A stretch of 64,000 bases of DNA from assembly GCA_947304395.1 (NCBI GenBank), contig CAMZBA010000005.1, positions 1 to 64,000 of the forward strand, written 5' to 3'. Both the position numbers and the translations under genes were made by a program. This document shows positions 1 to 7,860 of this stretch, in pieces (the stretch's first letter is position 1; every line of letters begins with the position of its first letter). Source of the stretch: an uncultured Candidatus Saccharibacteria bacterium. Lineage in GTDB: Bacteria > Patescibacteriota > Saccharimonadia > Saccharimonadales > Saccharimonadaceae. The notes under the pieces were generated by a model that made no database searches, was not told the DNA's origin, and saw only the letters and a program-made list of their open reading frames with translations.

Positions 1-41
1 TACTTCGGCGGAACGATACAGGTTACATAAATTCTTGCCAT
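1..41 (-). CDS. 5' end of an unknown gene, cut by the window start
   Basis: Reading leftwards from 41, an ATG is preceded by an AAAGGAGT Shine-Dalgarno at about 44-54. The 13 visible codons (MARIYVTCIVPPK) stay open to the window edge. A sigma-70-like promoter lies at 106-134. The monocistronic-looking promoter and strong SD match the style of the accessory genes at 5.5-11 kb. Too little is visible to assign a family. Confidence 0.6.
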   Translation of the reverse strand, partial: MARIYVTCIVPPK

Positions 42-105
42 TCTTACTCCTTTCTGTAGGATCTTGTTCTGCGCTTTGAAATACAAAGCGTTGTGACACA
101 TAGTT

Positions 106-134
106 ATTATGGCATACTTCATGTAAAAAGTCAA
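106..134 (-). promoter_or_regulatory. Sigma-70-type promoter for the partial gene at 1-41
   Basis: On the minus strand, TTGACT (129-134) and CATAAT (106-111) are separated by 17 nt. The inferred leader is about 60 nt and includes an AAAGGAGT SD. Confidence 0.6.
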
Positions 135-325
135 TATTGTTAGTATATTCGCTAAGTATAGAAGGCGATAAGATAGAAAGTCTAGAGGAAATCAATGCGT
201 ATTAACTTTAGAGCCAATCTTTGGCTATTAAAGATGATTTATTGGAGTTTGACCTCGAAAGTCAACAAAATGCAAATGCTAGTATAGCGATTAGCGTAAA
301 AGATTTCACGGATAAGAAGTAAGTA

Positions 326-1540
326 TTAGCGAACTACGGCGAATTTATTCTTGCCTCTTTTGATAAGGCTTGTTTTCTCGATAACTTGGTCTTCTGTCGC
401 TTTGATTCCATTAATGGAGATGGCATTGCTGGCGATGAGTTTGCGCGCCTCTCCTTTACTGGAAGCGAGACTGGTTTGAACAAGAATGTCGACAAGTTTA
501 GCGCCGATTTTGGTAGTAGGGAAACTTTTAGCTAAGAGGTTTAGGTCGGAATCGTTGAGGTCAGTAATTTTACCATCGCCGAAGAGCAGGGCGGTGATTT
601 TGGCGGCTTGTTTGGCGGCCTCTTCGCCGTGAACAACTTTGGTAACTTCCTCGGCGAGGCGTTTTTGGCCGGAACGTGCGCTGGGATTTTTGGCATGTTC
701 GGCGAGGATTTGCTTGAGCTCTTCTGGCATGATGAAAGTGAAGTATTTGAAATAATCCTCAAGAGCCTCATCGGATTGATTGAGCCAGAATTGATAGAAA
801 TCAAAAATGGATGTCTTTTCGGCGTCTAGCCAGACGGCGTTTCCTTCGGATTTGCCAAACTTGCGACCGGTGACTTTGTCGATAATAAGTGGGCAAGAGT
901 AGCAATTAGCTTCGGCGTTTTCGAGGCGCTTAATTAGATGGATGCCGCTAGTACAGTTGCCGAATTGGTCGGCACCGCAAAGCTGAAGGTCGATATTGTA
1001 CGTACGGAAGAGATGGAGGAAGTCGTAGCCCTGAATAAGGGTGTAACTGAATTCGGCATAACTGATGCCGGAACCGCCTTCGCCGATGCGTTTTTGGACG
1101 AATTGGCGATCGAGGAGCTGGGTCATACTGAAGGCTTTGCCGATTTCGCGCAAGAATGGCAAGAATTTGATGTCTTTGAACCAATCGTAATTGTCTACGA
1201 GCTGAGTGCCTTCTGGCGAGTGGGTAACTTTGATGATTTGTTTGGCGAGAGCGACTTTATTCTTCTCGATTTCGTCGAGACCCTTAAGGTCGCGCTCGAC
1301 GGTATCCTTAGGGTCGCCGATTTGACCAGTAGCGCCGCCGACAAGATAGTAAGGAGTATAACCGTGACGAACGAAGCAGGCGCACATCATTAGAGCAGCG
1401 AGGTGGCCGATATGTAGAGAATCGGCGCTTGGGTCGGTGCCCCAATAGAAGTTATGCGGAGCTTTGTCTAAGTCTGATATCTGGTCCAGTGTGTGTTCGG
1501 CAACAAAACCGCGCCACTGGAGTTCTTCGGATAGTTTCAT
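326..1540 (-). CDS. tyrS: Tyrosyl-tRNA synthetase
   Basis: Class I aminoacyl-tRNA synthetase that charges tRNA-Tyr in the cytosol. The 404 residues show the HIGH motif (residues about 43-46, in SLHIGHLAAL), a KMSKS-type loop as KFGKSEG near residue 230, and a C-terminal S4-like RNA-binding segment (ARKLIASNAISINGIK). The length is normal for bacterial TyrS. AAAGGAGT lies just before the ATG at 1540. Several long open frames on the opposite strand are shadows. It is tail-to-tail with a gene-poor stretch at 135-325 in which I see no convincing gene. Confidence 0.97.
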   Translation of the reverse strand: MKLSEELQWRGFVAEHTLDQISDLDKAPHNFYWGTDPSADSLHIGHLAALMMCACFVRHGYTPYYLVGGATGQIGDPKDTVERDLKGLDEIEKNKVALAKQIIKVTHSPEGTQLVDNYDWFKDIKFLPFLREIGKAFSMTQLLDRQFVQKRIGEGGSGISYAEFSYTLIQGYDFLHLFRTYNIDLQLCGADQFGNCTSGIHLIKRLENAEANCYSCPLIIDKVTGRKFGKSEGNAVWLDAEKTSIFDFYQFWLNQSDEALEDYFKYFTFIMPEELKQILAEHAKNPSARSGQKRLAEEVTKVVHGEEAAKQAAKITALLFGDGKITDLNDSDLNLLAKSFPTTKIGAKLVDILVQTSLASSKGEARKLIASNAISINGIKATEDQVIEKTSLIKRGKNKFAVVR

Positions 1541-1622
1541 GAATACTCCTTTTAGTTAGTGATTTTTATATTATACCATCTTTTGCGAGGAGTGGCGAAC
1601 TGGGCGATGCGGATGGCGATGG

Positions 1623-1650
1623 TTGCGTTTTTGGGCAACTGCGATATAAT
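1623..1650 (+). promoter_or_regulatory. Probable promoter of the secreted SGNH-like gene
   Basis: TTGCGT (1623-1628) and a perfect TATAAT (1645-1650) are spaced 16 nt apart, about 36 nt ahead of the ATG at 1687. An AAAGGTC SD-like stretch precedes the start. Confidence 0.5.
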
Positions 1651-1686
1651 ATTGGGCATAAAGGTCAAAAATAAAAAGGTCAAAAA

Positions 1687-3096
1687 ATGAAAAGGTGTTT
1701 TTATGTTCTTGTGGCATTGCTAGCGCTCTTAGCTAATGTACCATTGAAGGCGAGTGCTATATTGCTTCCAGAGTTAGCAATAACGTCGAATAACTATTCC
1801 AAAGGCGATAAAATTTCCCTAGAGGAAACTAGGGATTTAACTGTTGGAGACAAATTGCAGCTGTATGCAATAAGTCAGAGCGGGAGGGATTTTGAGGAAA
1901 ACCCAAACGATTTTGGTATGTATGTGGAGGAGAATGTCTCGGATGCTGCGACCTGGACAAGTAGCAACAATAATATCGCCACGGTAGATAATGGGCTCGT
2001 GACGGGGGTGTCTGAAGGCAGTGTTACTATAACGGCGAAGGTTAATGATAAGTCTGCCAGTTATTTAATGAATGTTGGGGTGATGGATTTTGGGCGAATT
2101 GTTTTTATTGGGGACTCTTATTGTAGGGGGTGGAATATTAAAGAGAATCAAGCGAGCCCAGAATTGTCATGGACGACGAAAACGATCGATGGCCTAGGGC
2201 TGAAAGATTCAGTCGTGAGCTGTCAAGGTGGTTCTGGCATAAGCGTAGAGAAAGAGTTGCAGGACGGAACGAAGATAAAATATATGAATCTTCTAAACCA
2301 GGCAAATGAAAATATTACTGATAAAAATGATGTTAGATGGGTTGTAGTGATGGGCGGCTACAATGATAAGGAAAACGTTAATAATAAAGACTTGTTGATG
2401 AATGAGGGGAACAGTTTAATAACGACAGCTAAAGAGTATTTTCCGAATGCGCAGGTTGTTATTGGAATGTATGGATGGCACAATACGAACGCGACTATCC
2501 AGAGCCAAATGGATGTCATGACTGGATACTATAAGGAGCTAGCTCAAAATAATGGTGTTTTGTATATGGACGATGTCGAGGATGCATTGAGGGGCGGTAA
2601 TGATCTGTTTACGAGCGATAATTATCATCCAAATGAGAACGGGCAAAAACTTATAGCCGATAGAGTTATGGATTATTTGACGAATAATACGACTAACGTT
2701 GTTTTTCATAATTATTTCGAAGGCAAAGACGATGGCGTGGAGAAGGCAATATATATAGCTGGACTAAACGACCAGCGAATGGCGTCAAGAGTGACTTTTT
2801 ATCGTGATTGGCAAGACATTGTAGGCTGGAATAATAACTATAACAGTGACGAAATTCAGTATAGCCCAGACGATAAAATAGATGACAGCTTTATAAAGAA
2901 ATATAAAATATTGAATCTCTATGCAGTTTGGAAACCAGAAGTTCCCCTAGAAGATGGGGTTAGGGTTACCAAAGATGGAGAAACGAAGAATCCAAATACG
3001 AGTGCCGAGGATATTTGTGGAAAGGGTGCTTCGTGTCTAGTGGTCTGCGTAGCTTTATTGACATTAATGTATTGTAATAAGAGTAGAAGAGCGTAA
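1687..3096 (+). CDS. Secreted Ig-like/SGNH-hydrolase-like surface protein with sortase-type C-terminus
   Basis: Residues 1-24 form a signal peptide (basic start, hydrophobic core, KASA). An Ig-like Big_2 segment follows (about 95-142; WTSSNNNIATVDNG, VSEGSVTITAKV). Next is an SGNH/GDSL-like esterase domain: GDSY block I near residue 142, a GGYND block III, and DNYHP supplying the Asp-His pair near residue 315. After it comes an InlB/Listeria-Bacteroides-type repeat (about 340-425) ending in LYAVWK. The C-terminus has NPNTS, a hydrophobic segment and a basic SRRA tail. NPNTS resembles class B sortase signals (NPQTN/NPxTG type), so wall anchoring is possible, with the sortase at 44989 as one candidate enzyme. 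The substrate is unknown; glycan or acyl ester cleavage would be usual for SGNH enzymes. Confidence 0.8.
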   Translation: MKRCFYVLVALLALLANVPLKASAILLPELAITSNNYSKGDKISLEETRDLTVGDKLQLYAISQSGRDFEENPNDFGMYVEENVSDAATWTSSNNNIATVDNGLVTGVSEGSVTITAKVNDKSASYLMNVGVMDFGRIVFIGDSYCRGWNIKENQASPELSWTTKTIDGLGLKDSVVSCQGGSGISVEKELQDGTKIKYMNLLNQANENITDKNDVRWVVVMGGYNDKENVNNKDLLMNEGNSLITTAKEYFPNAQVVIGMYGWHNTNATIQSQMDVMTGYYKELAQNNGVLYMDDVEDALRGGNDLFTSDNYHPNENGQKLIADRVMDYLTNNTTNVVFHNYFEGKDDGVEKAIYIAGLNDQRMASRVTFYRDWQDIVGWNNNYNSDEIQYSPDDKIDDSFIKKYKILNLYAVWKPEVPLEDGVRVTKDGETKNPNTSAEDICGKGASCLVVCVALLTLMYCNKSRRA

Positions 3097-3105
3097 AAGG
3101 CGTTT

Positions 3106-3146
3106 TAAAAAAACAAGGCTGCAATAATCGTAGCCTTGTTTTTTTT
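3106..3146. terminator. Bidirectional intrinsic terminator
   Basis: The stem ACAAGGCT (3113-3120) / AGCCTTGT (3132-3139) is flanked by an A run on the left and a T run on the right. It serves the convergent genes ending at 3096 and 3166. Confidence 0.85.
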
Positions 3147-3165
3147 GTTATGAATAAGCCAAGAG

Positions 3166-3837
3166 CTAATCGTCGTTGTAGCAGTAGTACATATTGTATG
3201 TAGAGACGAAAATAGTAATGGCTTGCTTGCCAGAGGAAGTTTTAGTGATGCCCATTTCCATATCAGATAGGTTTACCTTGGAGGCGTCAGTATCGACCCC
3301 GCCTAAGATATATTCGTCTGTGTCGAACGAGAGCATGTAGTACTTATAACTCCCGTCGGCGGTTTGCTTGTATTCGTCTTTGTAGGTGTAGGTGCCGCCG
3401 TAGTGATTATTAGATAGGTCGCCGTATTGGCCGTATCGGAAAGTCATATCGGGTTTTAGCTCAATGGTGGTCTTAAAGTTATTGCGATCGTCAGTGCTGC
3501 CAGTGCCAGAGGCGCAATTCCATGTGCCAGAAACGGGATTACTAGACAAGGTTCGATTTTTGGCAGGATCGTCGCGGTTGACGGATGGGATGTCTCGGTC
3601 GGTCGCTGGATCAGCTAGGATGTCTGAGGCGATAGAAATAAAGATAAGAGCGAAAATCCCAAAGGCGAAGATTGTAACAATAGATATGACGATAATTATT
3701 ATTAAAAGAGCGCCGTTTTTCTTTTTGGGTTGCTGCGAGGTTAGTGCTTCTTGACTAGTCGCTAGAGGAGGCGGTGTTGGCTGTTGTACTGGTGGGATAG
3801 GGGTTGAAAAATTGTTGTTGTTTTCTTGTTCGTTCAT
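3166..3837 (-). CDS. Membrane-anchored protein with proline-rich cytoplasmic tail and extracellular domain
   Basis: Unknown function, 223 aa. Residues 1-40 are Asn/Gln/Pro-rich and end in a PKKK stop-like signal. One strongly hydrophobic helix follows (about 43-72), then an Asp-rich linker and an outside domain that begins SGTWNCASG. This domain has alternating beta-like strands (MTFRYGQYG, GGTYTYKDEY, YMLSFDTDEY), which suggests a small lipocalin-like barrel. The layout matches the gene at 26176-27219, so the two are probably distant members of one family of tail-anchored surface proteins. Confidence 0.75.
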   Translation of the reverse strand: MNEQENNNNFSTPIPPVQQPTPPPLATSQEALTSQQPKKKNGALLIIIIVISIVTIFAFGIFALIFISIASDILADPATDRDIPSVNRDDPAKNRTLSSNPVSGTWNCASGTGSTDDRNNFKTTIELKPDMTFRYGQYGDLSNNHYGGTYTYKDEYKQTADGSYKYYMLSFDTDEYILGGVDTDASKVNLSDMEMGITKTSSGKQAITIFVSTYNMYYCYNDD

Positions 3838-3935
3838 AATAATACCATTAGCTTTATGTATATATGATAATAGATTTTAAATAAATAGTCGAAGGTAGGG
3901 AATTGTATGGGCGTATGATAAAATAATGCCTAGGC

Positions 3936-4010
3936 GGGCCCATCGTTCAACGGATAGGACATACCCCCTCTAAGGGTACAATGCTGGTTCGATTCCAGCT
4001 GGGCCTACCA
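3936..4010 (+). tRNA. tRNA-Arg(UCU)
   Basis: Full cloverleaf of 75 nt: acceptor GGGCCCA/TGGGCCT with a G1:U72 wobble, a D arm, and a perfect anticodon stem TACCC/GGGTA. The seven-base loop is CCTCTAA, giving anticodon TCT. The T arm is GCTGG/CCAGC with loop TTCGATT, and CCA is encoded. Unusually, position 33 reads C instead of the near-universal U. Confidence 0.9.
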
Positions 4011-4030
4011 AGTTATGACCTAATGACAGT

Positions 4031-4423
4031 ATGATGAAAGTATTGACGCTGAGAGAACCTTATGCGACCTTGGTAAAGAATAAGGTTAAGTATATTGAAA
4101 CAAGAAGTTGGAAGACTAATTATCGTGGCGAATTGTATATTCATTCCGGATTAGCAAGGTTGACTAGGAAAGTAAAAGAAAGAAAAGAATTGTCGGCGCT
4201 GTACAGCGAAGATGATTTGCGGTATGGGTACATTATTTGCAAATGTGATTTAGTAGATTGTATTTACATGACGGAAGAGTTCATAGAGCAAGAAGCTCGA
4301 AAGGATCCGAATAACTTCATTGCGGGATATTATAAAGCTGGCAGATATGCCTGGCTGTTAGATAATATTGAGCCAATTGAACAAATTGAGGCTAAGGGGA
4401 AGTTGGGTATCTGGAATTACTGA
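4031..4423 (+). CDS. ASCH-domain protein
   Basis: A small 130-residue protein that looks like a single ASCH domain. The N-terminus (LTLREPYATLVKNKVKYIET) with the following RSWKTNYRGELYIHSG is the typical ASCH beta-strand/loop pattern, and a G-W/IW-type end (GKLGIWNY) closes the fold. ASCH domains are PUA-like RNA- or nucleotide-binding modules, and the precise substrate is not predictable. No clear SD precedes either Met codon (4031 or 4034). It lies directly after tRNA-Arg and may be co-transcribed with it. Confidence 0.85.
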   Translation: MMKVLTLREPYATLVKNKVKYIETRSWKTNYRGELYIHSGLARLTRKVKERKELSALYSEDDLRYGYIICKCDLVDCIYMTEEFIEQEARKDPNNFIAGYYKAGRYAWLLDNIEPIEQIEAKGKLGIWNY

Positions 4424-4430
4424 ATAGAAC

Positions 4431-4463
4431 AAAAAGAAGCTACGATAATGTCGTAGCCTCTTT
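4431..4463. terminator. Bidirectional terminator
   Basis: The stem GCTACGA (4439-4445) / TCGTAGC (4451-4457) has an A-rich left flank, giving a T run on the minus strand, and CTCTTTC on the right. It separates the convergent ASCH and phosphoesterase genes. Confidence 0.7.
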
Positions 4464-4483
4464 CTACGGGGCGACGCTGCGCA

Positions 4484-5467
4484 TTAAAGACTAATATATT
4501 GATGCTTAATATCGGGTTTGCGAGCGAGGAGCTCGTTTTTAGTAAGTTCGAGTGTGGCAATATTAATTGGAAATAGGCCATTCATGAAGGTGATGGGTTT
4601 TGCGCTGTCTTGAATTGTGGAAACGGCACCAAGCGTGATAATTTTGTCGCTAGGGTTGGTGATTTTGGCACGGGCGTTGCGAGGAAAAAGCTTTTTGCCT
4701 GGAGCGATAAAGCCACGGTCGGAGTGCCAGAAATCGTTTATGATTGGTGGTATGACGCCGTTATGCATGTGGCCAGAGATGAAATAATCGAATTCATAAA
4801 GCTTGGCGGCAACCTGAGAATCGGTTAAGAAAACTGGCGAGTGGATGATAGCAATTCTGGCTTTATGTTTGGGTAGATTGTTAATGAGTTTTTGGTCGAG
4901 TGAATCAAGATCGGAGAGCATAATATCGAGGTCTTCATTGCCGGGGTGAAGGATGGATGAACTATGTTTTTCGTCGCGATTGAACTGAAAGTATTCAGGA
5001 GCTTGCGTAAAGCCGAAAATGTAGACTTTGTCATCTTCGTAGGCCTCATTGTTGAGTAACTGAACGTTGTCTATGGCATTAACGGCGTTGATATACTCGG
5101 CGCCAGTGTCGGAGAACCAGTGGCGTTTGCGGGAGAAGATGCTTTTGTGCTCGGGGTTCTTGCGGTAAAAATCATGATTGCCAAGCCCGATTAGCACGGG
5201 AGCAACTTTACCGAGCTGCTCAAGCCAACTGGTGAGCCGTTTGAGGTTTGATGGATTCTGGATACAATCGAGAGAATCGATAACGTCACCAGCGATAATG
5301 ATGTAATCTGGCTGTTTTTGGCTAGCCTGCTCGGTAATGGCGCGAAGCGTGGCGGATTTGACTTTGTCGCTGAAATGGATATCGCTGATCAAAAAGAAAT
5401 TTAAGGCGTGTTTGATGGAATGATTATAGAAACGGTAGCGAGAATAATAAAAACATTTCATATTCAT
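4484..5467 (-). CDS. Calcineurin-like metallophosphoesterase
   Basis: A 327-aa protein with the metallophosphoesterase metal-ligand blocks in order: SDIH (about residue 29), GDVID (about 61), GLGNHD (about 95), a His-containing IIHSP, and SGHMHNG near residue 233. The spacing fits the YkuE/DNA-repair-exonuclease type of phosphoesterase. The N-terminal 25 residues are basic and aromatic and are not a clean signal peptide. The substrate is unknown. The gene ends at a bidirectional terminator and begins at 5467, next to the terminator of the 5519 gene. Confidence 0.9.
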   Translation of the reverse strand: MNMKCFYYSRYRFYNHSIKHALNFFLISDIHFSDKVKSATLRAITEQASQKQPDYIIIAGDVIDSLDCIQNPSNLKRLTSWLEQLGKVAPVLIGLGNHDFYRKNPEHKSIFSRKRHWFSDTGAEYINAVNAIDNVQLLNNEAYEDDKVYIFGFTQAPEYFQFNRDEKHSSSILHPGNEDLDIMLSDLDSLDQKLINNLPKHKARIAIIHSPVFLTDSQVAAKLYEFDYFISGHMHNGVIPPIINDFWHSDRGFIAPGKKLFPRNARAKITNPSDKIITLGAVSTIQDSAKPITFMNGLFPINIATLELTKNELLARKPDIKHQYISL

Positions 5468-5484
5468 CTATATTCTAGCATGAA

Positions 5485-5513
5485 GAAAAAACCGCCGGCG
5501 ATAACGCTGGCGG
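5485..5513 (-). terminator. Intrinsic terminator of the HIT-like gene
   Basis: The 9-bp stem CCGCCGGCG/CGCTGGCGG (one G-T-type mismatch) is followed on the minus strand by seven T. It sits 6 nt after the stop at 5519. Confidence 0.85.
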
Positions 5514-5518
5514 TGGCG

Positions 5519-5971
5519 TTAGAGCATTTTGCTCAGTAAGGTGCGAATAAGATTAATATCTTCGTCCGTGATAGGCTCGTTTCCCCTATAGAAATCTTCG
5601 TGCTCGCGCGGAGAGGGGAAATAAAGCGACCGGCCGAGGGGTTGTTTTATGGAGTTGTAGGCGCGCCCATAAAAATAGATACAGAACGACGGTTTGGTCT
5701 GATATAGGTCGGACCAGTTGTTGTTGTACTGGATGTTAATCCGACGAACCCTTATGCCGTTTGCTGTAAGTGCCATCTTCATAGCTTTGGCAAGGCGCTG
5801 GATGGCGCCGCCAAGAGCATTAAGCTCTGCTTCATTGAGATCTTCGATGCTCGCGACGCCTGGACGGGTGGCACGAAGGCGAATGTGGCCGCCGTCGAGC
5901 CTGGAAATATGACAGGAGCCGACATATGCCTCGAAGAGATGCTCGGGATCCAAGAATCCGATAACTTTCAT
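5519..5971 (-). CDS. HIT-superfamily-like protein lacking the catalytic histidine triad
   Basis: The 150 residues follow the HIT fold layout: strands around SCHISRL and GHIRLRA, the SIEDLNEAELNAL helix that follows them in HIT proteins, a long helix, then PSFCIYFYGRA where HIT proteins carry HxHxH ahead of a YGR-like turn, and a C-terminal helix (ITDEDINLIRTLL). The His residues of the triad are Cys/Tyr/Tyr here, so nucleotide hydrolysis is doubtful. The ATG at 5971 was chosen; an in-frame TTG at 5980 lies too close to the GGAGGT SD. Promoter and terminator are its own, so it is monocistronic. Confidence 0.6.
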   Translation of the reverse strand: MKVIGFLDPEHLFEAYVGSCHISRLDGGHIRLRATRPGVASIEDLNEAELNALGGAIQRLAKAMKMALTANGIRVRRINIQYNNNWSDLYQTKPSFCIYFYGRAYNSIKQPLGRSLYFPSPREHEDFYRGNEPITDEDINLIRTLLSKML

Positions 5972-6010
5972 TAGGAACAATCACCTCCTGTCTTGGGGAA
6001 TATGGTATAT

Positions 6011-6038
6011 ATTATACCAGCATAATGGCATTTGTCAA
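6011..6038 (-). promoter_or_regulatory. Near-consensus sigma-70 promoter
   Basis: TTGACA (6033-6038) and TATAAT (6011-6016) on the minus strand have 16-nt spacing. The leader to the HIT-like gene is about 30 nt and includes GGAGGT. Confidence 0.85.
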
Positions 6039-6075
6039 TTAGTGGAGGTAATAGCGTTGCGCAATTATTCAAGTA

Positions 6076-6089
6076 CGCTATATATAGCG
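6076..6089. promoter_or_regulatory. Perfect 14-bp palindrome between divergent promoters
   Basis: CGCTATATATAGCG is a perfect palindrome followed by a T run. It lies between the promoter of the HIT-like gene (6011-6038) and that of pyrG (6133-6161). It could be an operator for either gene, or the remains of a terminator. No regulator is identified. Confidence 0.3.
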
Positions 6090-6132
6090 GTTTTTGCAAG
6101 TGTTAAGGCATAAAAAACGCAAAAGTCAGTTC

Positions 6133-6161
6133 TTGTCAAGCGGTCGTTTTTGGCTTATGCT
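6133..6161 (+). promoter_or_regulatory. Probable pyrG promoter
   Basis: TTGTCA (6133-6138) and TATGCT (6156-6161) have 17-nt spacing. The transcript would have a leader of about 35 nt with an AAGGAGGT SD before the ATG at 6202. Confidence 0.6.
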
Positions 6162-6201
6162 AAGGGTGTAATTTAAGGTGGGCTAAAAAAGGAGGTGCCC
6201 A

Positions 6202-7797
6202 ATGAAAACAAACACGAAATATATTTTTGTTACGGGGGGCGTTATTTCTGGCGTCGGTAAGGGAATTATGGCGGCCAGTATCGGTGCAATATTAAAAGCA
6301 AAGGGTCTAAAAGTTTCGATGCAGAAATGTGACCCTTATTTTAATGTTGATGCAGGGCTTTTAAACCCGCGTGAGCATGGAGAATGCTTTGTGACGCGGG
6401 ATGGCGCGGAGACGGATCTTGATTTGGGGCATTATGAGAGATTCCTCGATGAAGAGATGACGGGCGATTCGATTTGGACGTCGGGAAAATTATATAAGAA
6501 ATTAATCGATGATGAACGGGCGGGGAAGTTTGGCGGCAAGTCGGTGCAGTTGGTTCCGCATGTGACTGGGTTGGTTCAGCAGACTTTTTTGGACAATGCG
6601 AAACATTTCGGCTCGGATGTGCATATTGTAGAGATTGGTGGTACGATTGGCGATCTAGAAGGGCCGCATTTTGTGGAAGCGATTCGCGAATTTGGTACTA
6701 AAGTTGGGCGCGAAAACTGCCTCTATGTGCATGTATGCTATGTGCCATGGCTGTCGACTTCGCAGGAATTCAAAACGAAGCCGGCACAGAACTCGTTAAG
6801 AGATTTACGTGAACTAGGGATTATTCCGGATATGGTGGTGGCAAGAATGGATGTTGACCGGGTGATTAAGGCTCCGCAAATTGCAAAGAAGTTGGCAACA
6901 TTTTGCGCGGTGAGTGAAGATGCAGTAGTCCTGATGCCAGATGCGAAGTCTGTTTACGAAGTGCCGTTGAACGCCGTAAAGGGCGGTGTTTTGGCGCCAC
7001 TAGAGCGCTTCATTGACCATGGCGATCCAGACATGAGCCAGTGGGAAGAGTTAATGAGGAATATTGAATCTAACTCTGGCAAAGAAGTCAAAATTGGGCT
7101 AGTGGCGAAATATATCGACAATACTGACACGTATTTGTCGGTAACGGAGGCTCTGAAGGCGGCGGCATGGAAAGTTGGCGCAAAACTGAATACGATTTGG
7201 ATTGATGCCGAGAAAGCGACGGAAGAAGATTTCGCGAACGTTGACGGTATTGTGGTGCCGGGCGGTTTTGGTGTACGCGGCGTAGAAGGGAAGATTGCGG
7301 CGGGTAAGTATTGTCTGGAGCATAACAAGCCATATCTTGGCTTGTGCTTAGGTTTGCAAACGGCAGTGATTGCGGCGGCGCGACGCGGTGGGGTTGAGAA
7401 TGCGAACTCGGAGGAATTTGATGCTCCGACAGGCGCGAACGTCGTGTATATTATGGAAGGTCAAAAGGGAAAAGAGAGTACTGGTGGAACGATGCGCCTT
7501 GGTGATTGTCCGGCCGTATTGATAAAGGGGAGCAAAACGGCCAAATTATATGGTACAGAGAAAGTAGTCGAGCGACACCGCCATCGCTATGAGGTGAATC
7601 AGAAGTTCTTGAAAGAAATTGAGAAGGGCGGACTGGTCGTTTCAGGAGTTTCGCCGGACGGAAAGTTGGTGGAATTCGTTGAGGCGCCGAACTGTGACTT
7701 CTTTATTGCTACGCAGGCGCATCCGGAATTTAAGAGTAGGCCATATCGAGCGCATCCGCTATTTGAGGGGCTGTTGAGCGCGGCTAGTAAAAAGTAA
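6202..7797 (+). CDS. pyrG: CTP synthase
   Basis: Converts UTP to CTP using ATP and glutamine, the last step of pyrimidine nucleotide synthesis. The 531 residues contain the N-terminal synthetase domain (KYIFVTGGVISGVGKG, a P-loop-like start) and a class I glutamine amidotransferase domain. In the latter, GLCLGLQ carries the nucleophilic Cys (about residue 380), and the C-terminal His-Glu are in HPEFKSRP. ERHRHRYEVN is the typical PyrG block. A strong SD lies before the start. The minus-strand open frames inside it are shadows. Confidence 0.98.
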   Translation: MKTNTKYIFVTGGVISGVGKGIMAASIGAILKAKGLKVSMQKCDPYFNVDAGLLNPREHGECFVTRDGAETDLDLGHYERFLDEEMTGDSIWTSGKLYKKLIDDERAGKFGGKSVQLVPHVTGLVQQTFLDNAKHFGSDVHIVEIGGTIGDLEGPHFVEAIREFGTKVGRENCLYVHVCYVPWLSTSQEFKTKPAQNSLRDLRELGIIPDMVVARMDVDRVIKAPQIAKKLATFCAVSEDAVVLMPDAKSVYEVPLNAVKGGVLAPLERFIDHGDPDMSQWEELMRNIESNSGKEVKIGLVAKYIDNTDTYLSVTEALKAAAWKVGAKLNTIWIDAEKATEEDFANVDGIVVPGGFGVRGVEGKIAAGKYCLEHNKPYLGLCLGLQTAVIAAARRGGVENANSEEFDAPTGANVVYIMEGQKGKESTGGTMRLGDCPAVLIKGSKTAKLYGTEKVVERHRHRYEVNQKFLKEIEKGGLVVSGVSPDGKLVEFVEAPNCDFFIATQAHPEFKSRPYRAHPLFEGLLSAASKK

Positions 7798-7813
7798 AAA
7801 ACCATTAGACATG

Positions 7814-7842
7814 AAAAAAGGCGGTCAGCTAGGCTGACCGCC
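7814..7842 (-). terminator. Intrinsic terminator of the 7861 gene
   Basis: A perfect 9-bp stem GGCGGTCAG/CTGACCGCC with a 5-nt loop is followed on the minus strand by six T. Confidence 0.9.
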
Positions 7843-7860
7843 GTGTTGTTGGAGGTTAAG

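Noticed and set aside
221-322. Short plus-strand frame (TTG start, 33 residues, ending FTDKK) before the tyrS stop
   Set aside because: The composition looks protein-like, but there is no SD, no promoter and no recognisable family. At most a remnant of a lost gene.
938-1393. 151-codon plus-strand frame inside tyrS
   Set aside because: It is antisense to conserved catalytic parts of TyrS and has no SD; it is a codon-bias shadow.
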